DNA of 64,000 bases. It comes from Acorus gramineus. Its lineage: Eukaryota; Streptophyta; Magnoliopsida; Acorales; Acoraceae. The stretch covers positions 6,104,484 to 6,168,483 of the forward strand of contig CM060847.1 of assembly GCA_030737835.1 (NCBI GenBank). Direction: 5' to 3'. Each line of letters starts with the position of its first letter. Positions within the stretch are counted from its first letter, which is position 1. A program made the position numbers and the translations under genes. The notes beneath the pieces were generated by a model. The model worked only from the letters and a program-made list of their open reading frames with translations, had not been told where the DNA came from and made no database searches. Shown here piece by piece: positions 1 through 12,428 of the stretch.

Positions 1-2786
1 GTTTCGCGTGATGGGTTACTGCCTCACGACGGCGAAGGGCGCGGCGGAGACGCTGAAGCTCAATATGGCTCTTGTCCTACTCCCAGTCTGCCGCAACACC
101 CTCACCTGGCTCCGCTCCACCCGCGCCCGCCTCTTCGTCCCCTTCGACGACAACATCAACTTCCACAAGGTACAAAAACAAATATTAATTTTTCCCCATC
201 ATTACCTCCTATCACCTTAACTCGAGCGGATTAAATTGGATTGAAGTTGAAGATAAACCCAACCCAAAATTAAATGAAACTAACCAAAACCCAACTCACC
301 CTTAAGCCCTATACAAGTTTAATTTGAACTCAACCCGTCGACTTTGATTCAATTTAAGTTGGGTTAGGATGGAGTTGGATATAGATATTAAAACTTAAAA
401 CTTAACATGAGTCAATACTGTTACATCTGAAAAAAAAATAAAAATGATTAATATTTTTTATTTAGAAAATAAAAATATTAATATATTATAGATAAAAAAA
501 TAAATTTGGCAATAATAATTTTATCTCATAAATTAAAAAATTAAAATTTAATTTAGAATATTTAAATTTATCATTTCGGATTCAATTCGATTAAACTCAA
601 ATGCTAAAATCTTAATCCTATCGGATTCAACTGTCCAAGTTGCACTCCGATTGTCTCCGCGTTTCTCATGCATCTTAGAAGGGCATATTGGTATTTTTAA
701 GTACAGATGATCGCAGTTGGCATAGCTGCGGGGGTCGCACTCCACGCGGGGAACCATCTCGCGTGCGACTTCCCGCGTCTGATACGCGCGCCGCCCGAGA
801 AGTTCAGACTTGTCGCGAATGATTTCGGAGGAGTGACCCCCACTTATGGGGGTCTGCTGACGGGGATCGAGGGGCTGACGGGGTTCGCGATGGTGGTGCT
901 CATGGCGGTCTCGTTCACGCTTGCGACAAAGAGGTTCCGGAAGAGCCTGGTTAGGCTCCCGTCCCCGCTCAACAGGCTCACGGGGTTCAACGCCTTCTGG
1001 TACTCGCACCACCTCTTCTTCGTGGTTTACGTGCTCCTCCTCGTGCATGGGTACTTCATGTTCTTGGTGCACAACTGGTATGAGAAGACGACATGGATGT
1101 ACCTCTGCTTCCCCTTGTTGGTTTATATGGGCGAGCGGGTTCTTCGGACGTTCCGATCCGAAGCTTACTCTGCTAGAATCCTCAAGGTCTGTCACTCTGT
1201 TCCTTGTTTTGCTTCATGGGTTTCATGTATGAAACAGGGGAACTTATGGGACTGCTTTGTTTTTTTTTTTTTTTTTTTTGTTACTTGACAGGTTGCAGTA
1301 CTACCAGGGAGTGTTTTGAGCTTGGTCATGACAAAGCCGAATGGGTTCCGTTACAAGAGTGGGCAGTACATTTTCATCAAGTGCCCAGCCGTTTCACCAT
1401 TTGAATGGTTAGTACATGCTTTCATACATTTATCTTCTGTGGTTACATATGTTTTAAATTTCAAGCCAAATCTCATACCAGGCATCCTTTCTCCATCACA
1501 TCTGCCCCTGGAGATGATCATCTCAGCATTCACATCCGGTCTGTCGGGGACTGGACAGAGGAGCTGCGGCGGGTGTTCATGGAGGCGGGTAATTCTTCGT
1601 CTAATATTGGAAGAGCCGAATTTGATCAGTTGGGAAGAATAAATCAAAAGAGGTAAATTTTCGAAGTTTAAAATATTTGGGGATCCCAATTCATGATTTT
1701 GTCATATTAATTTTCACATAAGAATGTTTAGTCTGCCAAGATTGCTCGTCGATGGACCATATGGAGCGGCGGCGCAGGACTATACGAACTACGATGTACT
1801 GCTTCTTGTAGGGCTCGGGATCGGAGCGACCCCTTTCATAAGCATCCTCAGGGACTTGCTCAATAACAGAACAAAGGCAGATGAACAGAATGTAAGGAAT
1901 GTTTGAATTGAAGAAACAAAATATTGCCCTGTTGTTGAATCCACTGATTTACTTGTTTGTTCCGATTGTTATTTGAGAAGGATTCAACCACAGACATGAG
2001 CAGATCAGATGATAGCTTCAATAGCTTTTCATTCGGATCCACCACCAGCAGCAGTAAGAAGAGGCCTCAAAGGACTACAAGTGCACATTTCTACTGGGTC
2101 ACTAGAGAGCCAGGATCCTTTGAGTGGTTCAAAGGGGTTATGGATGAAGTTGCCAAGATGGATCAAAAGGTAAGCATTTTCTTCTTGAGAATAGCTGACC
2201 TCTGCCTACTTCACATCACTCATGAAAGCTGTATTGTGTATCAAACAGGGCATAATTGAAATGCACAACTACCTAACCAGTGTCTATGAAGAGGGGGACG
2301 CGAGGTCAACCCTTCTGTTGATGGTGCAAGCTCTCAACCACGCCAAGAATGGCGTTGACATCGTCTCTGGCACAAGGGTATCAGCTTAATACAAAATTCT
2401 CACACTGATTTCCATACAGGAATTAAACATTGGTAATAGATAGTCTAATCTAATATTACAAATCATTTGCAGGTAAGAACACATTTTGCAAGGCCAAACT
2501 GGAATGATGTGTTTTCCGGAATTGCTTCCAAGCATCCTCAAGCAACCATAGGTAGTGGGAAAAAATCCAATCTAAATTTCGAGGAAAATTTATGTCAATG
2601 ATTCAGATTCCTCTAATACTGATAAATGAAGAATTGTTTTTATTTTCCTAATGTAAATCATGGCTGAATTACTCAGGTGTGTTCTACTGCGGCATGCCTG
2701 TCTTAGCAAAAGAGCTAAAGAGGTTATCCCATGAGTTCAGCCAGAAAACCACCACACGTTTCCACTTCCACAAGGAGTATTTCTAA
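1..2786 (+). CDS. Respiratory burst oxidase homolog (plant NADPH oxidase), 3' part, 5' end outside window
   Basis: RBOH proteins are plasma-membrane flavocytochromes that pass electrons from cytosolic NADPH through FAD and two hemes to apoplastic oxygen, making superoxide. Proposed exons: <1-169, 707-1186, 1292-1407, 1482-1652, 1723-1891, 1981-2169, 2249-2377, 2473-2551, 2677-2786. All junctions are GT-AG and keep phase. The first exon reads [16 protein letters not shown] and ends [11 protein letters not shown]. The second holds the heme transmembrane block ([20 protein letters not shown]). FAD binding is seen as [18 protein letters not shown] binding as [12 protein letters not shown] and [12 protein letters not shown], and the C-terminal nicotinamide motif as [14 protein letters not shown]. 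The protein ends FHKEYF before TAA. The EF-hand and N-terminal half lie upstream of the window. The RBOH subtype cannot be assigned. The reading frame is open throughout. Confidence 0.95.
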
Positions 2787-3630
2787 ATCCCAATATCCCT
2801 AATTATTTTTGTAGCAATCATTATAGAAGAAAAAAACAAACAAAACACTACAATTCTTTATTGTTCTAGATGTATATGTAAATACCATACATTAATATAT
2901 AGGATAGGCTTAGAAGTTTTCCCAATCATTGTTATTTTATAAGTGAGATCACAGAAACAATAAGGAATATGTATTTCATTATTATCATGATGTCAATTAT
3001 ATGGCCTACAGGCAATAAATATATGTAACATTTCAGTTTTAGTCAAGATTCTTATTCCTGTATAATATTGGTTTGGATACTGAGATGCCGCTGGCAGAAG
3101 AACATCCTTCAATCAAGAGAAGCTCGCATTGACGTGCGAGAGGATCAAAGGGGAGGGCAAGTGACAGACATTATGAATGAATATCTAATTGTGTTGACCT
3201 ATCAAATAGGTTGTTATGCACACATTAGTTTATGTTTTTAACAATAAGGGTATATGTGGACCCATCCAACCCCGCACATGGGGTCACCCCTGCCCTCATT
3301 GAAAAACAAGTGTCCATCTGGACTTGATCTGTTAGGTTTCTCCCACAGCATGAAATTATATGATACAAAAACCTGGAAGTTACAACTAAATTTCAACAAT
3401 TTGCAGAAGATTCACAAAATTGTTTGGGGTTGCTAAAATCTAGTATGAAGGTAAATCCAAGTTCAACAACAATTAGAAGCATAATAAACAACACACAAGG
3501 GGGAACACGATCCACACATTGATTAATTGGGTTGCATTAATCACTGTTACCTCAAACCCAACAAATAACAAACAAAAATTGAAGCAAATCCTCCATCTAT
3601 AACGAGAAAAAACATAAGGAATTTTAGGTT
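2787..3630. other. Intergenic spacer between convergent genes
   Basis: This AT-rich stretch separates the 3' end of the RBOH gene from the 3' end of the small membrane-protein gene on the other strand. It should hold both 3' UTRs and polyadenylation sites. The short open frame near 3254-3436 shows no family resemblance and looks incidental. Confidence 0.5.
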
Positions 3631-6441
3631 TCAGTCATCCTTCATCTGTTTGAGTAATTTACTGGCCCATCTCCTTAACCGTCGCTTAAGGGTGAAGCCA
3701 ACCACAACGCCGATGACAAAGCTGACAGCACAGACCTTTGTACAAGTCCCCAGTGAGACCATATTTCTGAATATGGGAATATGGATGTTAAAAGAAGAAA
3801 TACTACTCAGTAGAATAAGTGATTAGTAGATTCAGCTACAATATAAAAAAATGATTGGCTACAGTGAATGGATATACATAAAAAAAACTGGAGAAATCTG
3901 ATAATCTGTGGGTCAATTTTATAGATAAAAAAAATCATTCTTTTTTATTTATAAAAATGCAATAGCATATTAATCAGTCCCATTAGAAGCACCTCTACAC
4001 CCTTGTGCTATTTAGTTTCTGTGCAACTTTTTTTATACAATGGAGAACTTCCTGCACTCAGGCTAGAAGGCCTAGAATGTCTGTCCCCTTCAACAATAGA
4101 AAAATCAGATGTCGCTTTGAAAAACGTGTGATTCATCAATATAAATTTAACAGCATTTTCCATGTGACAATTTTTTTTTTTTACGATTTCATTGAGAGTT
4201 TGAGACAAAGATTAAAGCAAAAGAAAGTGTGGGAATGGTATGTTGTTAATATCACTCTGCCATATGGTAGATTACCAGTGAGATTATATGAGTTGTTCCA
4301 ACTTTGGCTCAAATTTTTACATTCTCTTTAATGGAATGTGATGCTATGAAAAAGAAGGAATAGAGCATTGTCTGAGCTGTAGTATACTACAATCTACATA
4401 ATGTCCATTTTTGGTGGGGAAGGGGTGACTTCTTGCACTCTAATGTCAATAACACCTTGATAATAAAGTTAGTGCTAAAAAACAGCACACATTCACTTCT
4501 TGAAAGCAGTTTGATTGGGGAAGGTGCTTGATTTCTTGCCATATGACCTTTCCACACTAAAATTATAATAAATAAAAATGAAAAAAATCAGGCACTGCAA
4601 GGTCACATTTAGATACATTAAAAATCTACAGTCATAATGAATGAAGCAAGCACTATGGGATGAAGGCACATAAAGGAAGTAGGCAAAACACAACCACCCT
4701 TTAGGAAACCGTTTTTTTTTTGTGGGTAAAATGTTCATTTTTCCTCATGAAACATTCAATCCTTTTGCAAGTGTCTTATCCAATAATTGCCTCCTGTAAT
4801 TGCTAATTTAACTCATCCTTAATGTTCACATTTACATCTCACTTTGTCCTTCAAGACCCATATAGTTATGTGTATTGGAGTTATTGGATAGGCCTCTTGT
4901 TCGGCCTATTCCCGGAGGCCCGGGGGTTAGGGGGCAACGCAAGGCCCCCCCTTCCCCGGGCCGGATTTTTATCATGGGTATTTTGGTCTTTTTCTGTTTT
5001 AAGGTTTGTACATCTTGTAACTATATAAGGGACCTTTCGGCCTCCATTACATAATACATTATTTCATTTATTTCTTCTATGTGTTCTAGTTGATTATCTA
5101 CCAAGTATATACATGTCATCCAGTCTCCTAAATCCTTTGATTTCACTATTTCTCATACAAGTCATAAATTTCTCTTTGTAAGAGTAACACTGTATGATCA
5201 GTGGATCAACTGATACATTAGTTTCACAATATTTCTATATACATGTATTTTTTTGGTTAAATTACATAGTCCAGAAGAAACATAAGGTTCTTTGGTAAAA
5301 CTATAATCCTGATCTAGCAAAACATGATTGAACTGGTACTGCAGTCCCTGGGAATTACATCTATCAATTATTTGCTTCCAGCATTACAAACTACAACAGA
5401 AGTGCAAGGAATTTTTTCTTGTTAGTTGTGGAAGAAAAATAAGATTCTGAGAGAACATAAGGTTCATAAACTGGTTTCTCACAGATTATGTCAGGTATTT
5501 ATTTAAGAATCAGTCACAACTACGGATTTTGTATCTCCAACACCATTTGTATTATGTCAAAAATGCTAGGCAAGTCCAATAGAAACATAATGATTGAGTT
5601 CTTTATCCACTCAAGAACTTAAAATGACAGAAGCACATTTTGTATAGACAACAAAATAGCACCATAGACCAAAAAAGAAGAAGAAGAATCAGACATCACA
5701 AGAGAAACAGTCACCATGATTTACCAAACTACACTCCTTGAATATACCCCGATGTCACTATGCTTACCCGCCTTCAGACAAATACAATAACACGCCCAAA
5801 AGACAACACGTATCGAGTAACCATCACAATAATTCAACTTAAATCTGATTTCCATCAGTTTAAAGTCATAGAAATTAGGGTTGCCAACACCCTAAAGCAA
5901 CCAAATCCCACGCGCTTGAATGGCACCAAGCTATGAATATGATACCATAAAATTCACAGATTGAACATTCAAAGCCAAAGTCCATTATGATTTTTACTCA
6001 CCAAGTTATCAAACCCTAATCAGTATCCCAAATCTTTTACCCGTCTATTTTTCAAAAGTGGAGACTGTAATAAAGAACAGAATAGCTACTAATGTCATGT
6101 TATTGTTGTCTGACAGTCTGAATAAGACTGAATCACTAACCCCGAATCCAAAACGCGCCACAATCAAGACTCATTTTTTTCACGATATGAATTCTCTGCG
6201 CGTGTATAACATTCAAAAAACCTCAATCACTCAATATATCTCAAAAGAGAGAGATGCAGTTCTATAGCACCAACCAACAAAACGAGGAAAAGAAAGAACA
6301 AAAGGCCGATTGAACTTACGTGGAAGCGCGAGGAACCAGAATCGCCGCATCGGGCGTCGATGAAGAGGTCTTGAAAGATCGACCGCCGGAGGTGGCCTCT
6401 TTCGCCAAAGACTGGAAATCCTTCACGTATTTCTCCATCAT
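3631..6441 (-). CDS. Small single-pass membrane protein of unknown function, 85 aa, two exons
   Basis: I do not recognise a named family. Exon 1 is 6441-6320: it starts MMEKYVKDFQSLAKEA, ends PRAS plus two bases, and is followed by a consensus GTAAGT donor. Exon 2 is 3766-3631: a pyrimidine-rich ...TTCAG acceptor restores the frame exactly (122+136 = 258 nt, 85 codons plus TGA). Residues 50-67 (TKVCAVSFVIGVVVGFTL) form one hydrophobic segment. A strongly basic tail follows (KRRLRRWASKLLKQMKDD), which suggests a tail-anchored or single-pass protein with an amphipathic basic end. The roughly 2.55 kb intron contains a solo-LTR-like segment. The first-exon region is GC-richer than its surroundings, as is usual for a plant 5' end. 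The gene shares a short spacer with the divergent helicase gene. The structure is inferred from splice signals and a phase match, with no transcript evidence. Confidence 0.65.
4871..5090 (+). repeat. Solo-LTR-like segment inside the small-gene intron
   Basis: A segment beginning TGTATTGGAGTTATTGG contains GC-rich blocks (GGCCCGGGGG... near 4915-4970), a GGTATTTTGGTC motif, and then CTATATAAGGGACC, which resembles a TATA box with a start region. This order is like plant copia LTRs (U3 GC block, TATATAAGG, then the R region). No second LTR, primer site or coding region lies nearby, and the right end is uncertain. Treat it as a probable solo LTR. Confidence 0.4.
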
Positions 6442-8269
6442 CGATTGATCGACCAAATCAATTTGAGAGAGGATCCGCTATACGGTTAGGGTTTGAAAGA
6501 GAGGGGCTTCGTTTAATGGAGGGTTTCGGCGGAGCTTCGGCTGCTCCGTCAACTGGAGATTCTGAAGTGGCAGTATTTGTAATTTAAGGGTGCTGCCTCT
6601 ATTTGCATTCATTGATCTGTTTGCACTCCCCGTTTCAATATCCATTTAAATTCGCATGATTTGTACACCCTTTAATTTGTACATCTCCTTTAAAAAAAAC
6701 ATATGAAAACATTATGTTCGGAGTGGCAAATTAAATGGGTGTGCAAACATATTTACTGAAATTTGAGAAGCCAGATTTGAGACTTGCAAGCATAGTTAGG
6801 GCTAGCAGGCACCTCTAACATAATTAATCCTGTTACACTCAGTAATAGGATTAAACACAGTATTATACATCACATTAGAAATTCAATAAAACATATACTT
6901 CATTAGATGTTGTATATATCTCATTAAATATTTTTTTATACTTACTAAAAATGGATTCATATAACTCGAAATTGAGTGATATGCATTTTTTATCAAAGAA
7001 TATACCTCATTAGATGATGTTTACTATTTAATAAATAAATAAATAAATGTGAAGTCTGAGTTTTTGTTGGTGAATGTGATTGAATCTAACATTTTTCAAT
7101 TAAACTCTATTACGCTCATGCCTGTTTAGAAGCAGGCCTTAGAGTTAATTTTTTTTTTTCAAAAACTAAATTTACATGAAGCGGTTTTTCTACAAATTAT
7201 AAAAAATAAAACTAATTTTTGGATATAATGTGTTTGCAACTTTTATTTAAGTCATAGCTTTTCTCTGTTTGGAAATGGAGTTTGGAAACTCAATTTCCTG
7301 CAAACCCAGAAACTCCCTAAACCCGTTTTCGAACGCCCCCTCAGGTTTTTATAGTTTCAAATGCAATCTCATGCATCTCGTTAGTTCTCTCCACTCACTA
7401 TAACGAGATATATACATCATCATCGTTGAAATTTTTTCACATTTTCTATAAATGATACCATTTAATTCATTAAAGTTTATACATTATTTTTTATGAAAAA
7501 AATACCTTATTATTAATTGAGGTATATGATTTAAAAAAAAATAAAAATATGTGTGGTCTGCGTTTTTTATTCTAATTTAATTTAGAGTGCACACTTTTTT
7601 TAAGCCTCAAGTCTAGTCGCATATGCGTCAATATAAAATCATCAGAGCATAGACTTACATTAACAATTAACAAGGTATATGCTTCGATAAATTTTTTTCA
7701 CATTTTCTATAAATGCATCCATGCAATTCATTGGAGTATATGCTTCATTTTTTTTTTTTATAAAAGCATATACCTCCTCAATAATGAGATATACTATTTT
7801 TTAAAAATTCAAAACACATGTAGACTAGAATTGAGGCTGGAAAAAAGGTTGTATGTAAGATTATTCCTCAACTGCAGCCTCAATTATAGTCCACCGATTT
7901 TATTTTTTTAAAAAAATCATACTCTTTCATTGAAGTATATATTGAGATACATTAGTATATATTTTTTTAAGTTGAAAAAATGATAAAAAAATTTACGTCA
8001 TACACTATAATAAAACCCTATATACTATGATAGTGTAGTGTATACTGCGCTATCATTACGTATGGGGCAACACAGTATAGGACTGCAAAACAGACTGAAT
8101 GTGACAATCTCATTGTTGGGCGAGAATTGCATGAGCCCGTCCATATGGGCCGTCTTAATGAATGGGCCACCCTTGAACGGCCCACATGTCTTCGTCCGTT
8201 AATAGCAGGTCATCAACATTGGGGGTTTAGGGTTTTTCAGTTTCAGAAATCGTTAGTACTGAAAAGACG
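6442..8269. other. Divergent-promoter spacer with AT-rich repeats
   Basis: This spacer lies between the 5' ends of the small membrane-protein gene (-) and the helicase gene (+). Near 7120-7345 is a MITE-like stretch with GC-rich ends. Bases 7860-8085 are one copy of an AT-rich repeat family also found at 61330-61560 (inverted) and 62760-62880. GC content rises from about 8110 as the helicase promoter and 5' UTR begin. No gene seen. Confidence 0.5.
7860..8085 (+). repeat. Dispersed AT-rich repeat, copy A
   Basis: It contains GAGATACATTAGTATAT, a run ending in ATGATAAAAAAATTTACG, and CTATATACTATGATAG. The same order of motifs is seen on the opposite strand near 61330-61560 and on the plus strand near 62760-62880. 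It is probably a non-autonomous transposon family. The ends are not defined. Confidence 0.5.
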
Positions 8270-11200
8270 ATGGGGAGAAAGAGACGGACGGGCGGAGGCC
8301 GTGAAACCCTGACAAGCATCGACAATGGCAGCGAAGGCGGAGAGGACGATGAGAGGTCCTCCCCCATAGTCAAGAAATGCAAGGCGAATCCGAAGTCGGA
8401 TTCGGATCCGAGCCCAGACGGCGGTGGCGGGATCTTCGCTTCCTGCTCTTTCGAAGACCTCGGCCTCCACCCTTCCCTATCCGAACAACTCCGAGGTTCC
8501 TCTCTCTCTCTCTCTCTCTCCCTCCCGCTCTCGATCATGTACTGATGAATTGTGAAATCGACAGATAAGATGGGATTCAAAGTTCCGACGCAAATCCAAG
8601 CCCGGGCAATCCCGATCATACTCTCTGGACGAGACATGTATCCTCTTTTTTCATATTGATATGTAAAGTTTGGATTTTTTTTCATATTTTTTAATAAATT
8701 CTTTGATGGGTTTATGAAGGCTTATCAATTCAGCCACCGGCACGGGGAAGACTATGGTATACATTGCCCCTATCATCAACTACCTCCAATCAATAAATCC
8801 GCGCATCAGTAGATCTGATGGAACCTATGGTAGGCCATCATATTTGGGAAAATTTGTTCTTTATTTGTTTATGTCCAGTTGGTTTTGCCTAAAAGTTTTA
8901 TTGTACCGACAATTCAATGGCAGCGTTGGTTGTCGTACCAACGCAGGAATTGTGCATGCAGGTTTACAATGTCTTGCAGAAGTTGTTGCACCGTTTCCAT
9001 TGGATCGTTCCCGGATATTTAATGGGCGGGGAGAATCGGGCAAAGGAGAAAGCCAGATTGAGGAAAGGTTCGAACTGTTGTTGCATTTATTACTCATTGT
9101 TGTCTGTATGGAAACGCATTTGCAAATTGTCAAAATGTATCCACTTTTGATAATGTGGGATTTGTGTGGAGTCTTTTTTAGGCATTTCCATCCTTGTTGC
9201 TACTCCTGGACGCCTTTTGGATCACTTGAATCATACAGCATCTTTTTCTTATGTGAATCTGCGATGGGTCATCTTTGATGAGGCTGACCGGTATGGTTTT
9301 TCTTATTACTTTCTTATCATTTCAGACACTGACCTTCAATGGCATATAATTGTATCTACACTGTTGTTATTAGACACCTTGTTTTTCTCAATTTCTGTTG
9401 TACATTGATTGATCGCTCCAATTGTATGTTGGTTTCCCCTTCTATCTACAGGATTCTTGAACTGGGGTTAACTGAAGACATTAAGACCATACTTCATCTT
9501 TTGGGTTCAAGACAAAATATGAATGATAGTGGACAGAATGAAGGATTGGGGGAAAAACCATCAATTAACAAGAGGCACAAAGTAGCATGGAAAAATGCAT
9601 CTATTAGCAAGGAGAACAAAGGAGCAAGCATCTCTCCACATAAAAGACAAAACTTGTTGTTGTCGGCAACTCTAAGTGATAAAGTTAACCATCTTGCTAG
9701 GATTAGTTTAGAAAATCCGGTTTTGATTGGTCCAAATGATAAATTTTCTGCCAAGCAGCCAAGCCAATCAGGCCAGCTTGTTTTGCATAATGGACGAGAA
9801 TCAAACCAATCTGACATGTCAACAAGTTGTACAACTGAAGATTACAATCTTCCATCTGAGCTGACACAGAGATATGTGCGGGGTAAATAGCACTAGACCT
9901 TCACTCTTAAAACATATGAATTGAATACTTTTCTTATTTTTTAAAAAAATATTTAGGTCTGACAAAATCTTTGATCTTTTAACTTTTTTATTGTCTTACT
10001 CACATGAAGTATCATCTGCAGTGTCCTGTGGTTCACGACTACCAGTACTTCTTTCCATTTTGAAGAACTTATTTGAACAACCAGCCCCCCAAAAGGTGAG
10101 GTTTAGCTTTGAAGTTGTGGATTTTGCATTGAGGCTCGTTGCTTGCTCAATACGGCCTATGAATGAAATCGTGTCATACCTGGCTGAAGCCTGTGGTTGC
10201 CCAAACTCAATCACATAGTTCAGTTGTAGCAAGGAAAAAAAAAATAGCATACAGTGTAGAGTGTAGTGCACCAGAGAGTTGTGCCATTGTCACGGAGTGC
10301 ATTTGATTGTATTGCAAAATGGAAAAATACACCCACCCACTGCCACCACTGTAGTGCATGACAAGGATAGAGCATAATATATACTATGACTGTTTGACAA
10401 TGTCCAAACTTTGAAAATACATAAATAAGCCAATGAGACCCTGTCTCCTCCACCGTTTTAGGTGTGATGTATGCCTTGTTTGTGGATTAGTATCCGAAAT
10501 GTTTATGGTGTTTTGAGTGCATATCAATTATCAATTAAAGACACGTTTTCCTGTACATTTTGATCATCTTTAATTTCTGACTTTTATTAGCATCAACTGG
10601 TGTTCTTAGTTTTGGTGGATGACGGTATGTATTATCTGACAGTGGAGAAGAATGGAATGAATAATTCCTATAGGTGTTGACATCAAACAATATTATCCAA
10701 TGCGTACCTTGTGCTGGATCATTGTAATGCATTATTCACCACCCAGACTTTTAATTGTTGGTTTTAATATTCCTTGGTCCGTAAACTGGCACTTATTTCT
10801 ACTACTACAATGCAAACTCTCCATATATTTTAATTCATAAGAGTCCGACCATCCATGCATCACATGTTCCAGGCATGCTTGACTCACACTCCTGGCCATG
10901 TGGTAATTGCAATCTGCCCTTTCACAAATAAAACTTTATGAAAAGGTCCCTTTCATAATGTAAATGGTAGATTTAACTGTCAAATTATGAGCAATGCGAT
11001 CTTCCCTTACACAAATAAACTTTAAAAGGTCCTTGTTAAAATTTCAAAAACATCTTATTTCTTGCATCAGACGAGAAGTCCCCTAGTCATTTGATAAGTT
11101 GTGTTGCTCCTATTTCGTTACATTTATTAATTGGGTCATGGACTGAGTTGGGTAAGTAAACTTATCAGTAACTATTTTAGTGTAGAATTTGCTTACAGTT

Positions 11201-12428
11201 TCATTTTACAGGTTGTGGTGTTCTTCTCAACATGTGATACAGTAGATTTCCACTATTCACTTTTCAGTGATTTTCAGTGGCCCTCTGATTCCCAGTTGGC
11301 TCCTGACCAGAAGGAAACATTTCTGAAATGTAAAATTTTCCGATTGCATGGGAAAATGGATCACAATGCTAGGAAGACAACATTTAATGATTTTAGTTCT
11401 GAAAAATCAGCTCTCCTTCTATGCACGGATGTCGCAGCACGAGGATTGGATATCCCAAGAGTGAAATGCATCATTCAGTATGATTCTCCAGGCGAAGCTA
11501 CAGAATACGTGCATAGGTATCTCTCTGATGGTTGTGTCATGTCTCCTATTTTACATGCATTAGATCATTTAAAGGGGATCCACATGATATGTCCAATAGG
11601 AAACACCTTTTTCTGGTCTCATCTCTGACATTATTTCACATTTTGTTGTTATGCTTAATTAACACAAAGTTATTGATTACACTTGTTTTAATATTTTTAG
11701 GCTTTTAATTTCACACTACATTTCTTTTCGTCTCCGTTATAATTTCTTCTAGGAATTAATGTGCACTGATCTACAATTTCTAATGTGTGGCCCACCTGCA
11801 GGGTGGGAAGAACTGCTCGGTTGGGTGAAAAGGGTGAGGCCCTGTTATTCCTTCAACCTGTTGAATCGGAATATTTGGATATTCTGCTGAAGCATTGTGG
11901 ATCACTTGAAGAATTTCCCCTGATCAAGATTTTAAATCGATTCCCTCTGCATGGTCGGAAGCATCAGAACAGGAACATGGTGTCTCTAGATTCACATCCT
12001 TGGATATCATCCTTACAAAAGGCACTAGAAAGTTTTATTGCAACAGAGGTACCAATTTTTCCATGGTCTTGTTTCATATGTATTGTAACTGGTTGTGACC
12101 TGCAGAGAGTTTTGCATTATTTACGTCACTTTCGATGGTCTTGATTATTAGTGGTGTATCAATTTTGAATTCCTTACATGTACAGCCAGAAATGACACTG
12201 CTGGCGAAGGATGGTTTTTGCTCATGGCTGCGTGCATATGCTGCCCATCGAGGTGAGCTGAAGAGAATGTTCGTGGTGAAGAAACTGCACCTGGGGCATG
12301 TGGCTAAAAGTTTTGGACTAAAAGAGCAGCCCACTTCTATTGGAGGGTCATTCCTGATGCAGGTGAAAAAGAGGAAGAAGTATGAAAAACGGGGTGGATT
12401 GTCGAAAAGGAAACGTTTTGCTACATAG
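8270..12428 (+). CDS. RH17: DEAD-box ATP-dependent RNA helicase, RH17 (DDX31/Dbp7-like)
   Basis: This is an ATP-dependent RNA helicase. The yeast relative Dbp7 acts in 60S ribosomal subunit assembly in the nucleolus. Exons: 8270-8495, 8565-8637, 8720-8829, 8924-9067, 9182-9290, 9452-9882, 10022-10095, 11212-11516, 11802-12048, 12186-12428 (1962 nt, 653 aa, all GT-AG and in phase). Visible motifs in order: Q-motif region [13 protein letters not shown]; motif [24 protein letters not shown]; motif II DEAD; motif III SAT in [13 protein letters not shown] region; TDVAARGLD; motif [12 protein letters not shown]. The N-terminus is short and charged, starting [10 protein letters not shown] family-type insert lies between DEAD and SAT. 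The C-terminus is basic ([18 protein letters not shown]), consistent with a nucleolar protein. The start codon sits just before the basic N-terminus and after a CT-rich 5' region. The RH17 assignment rests on remembered similarity. The helicase call itself is secure. Confidence 0.92.
8502..8526 (+). repeat. (TC)n microsatellite in helicase intron 1
   Basis: A CT/TC dinucleotide run lies just after the first donor site. It is a simple repeat with no predicted function beyond a pyrimidine-rich intron. Confidence 0.8.

Noticed and set aside
548..1195. 215-codon minus-strand frame at the RBOH locus
   Set aside because: It is antisense to the RBOH transmembrane exon, which matches the family on the plus strand.
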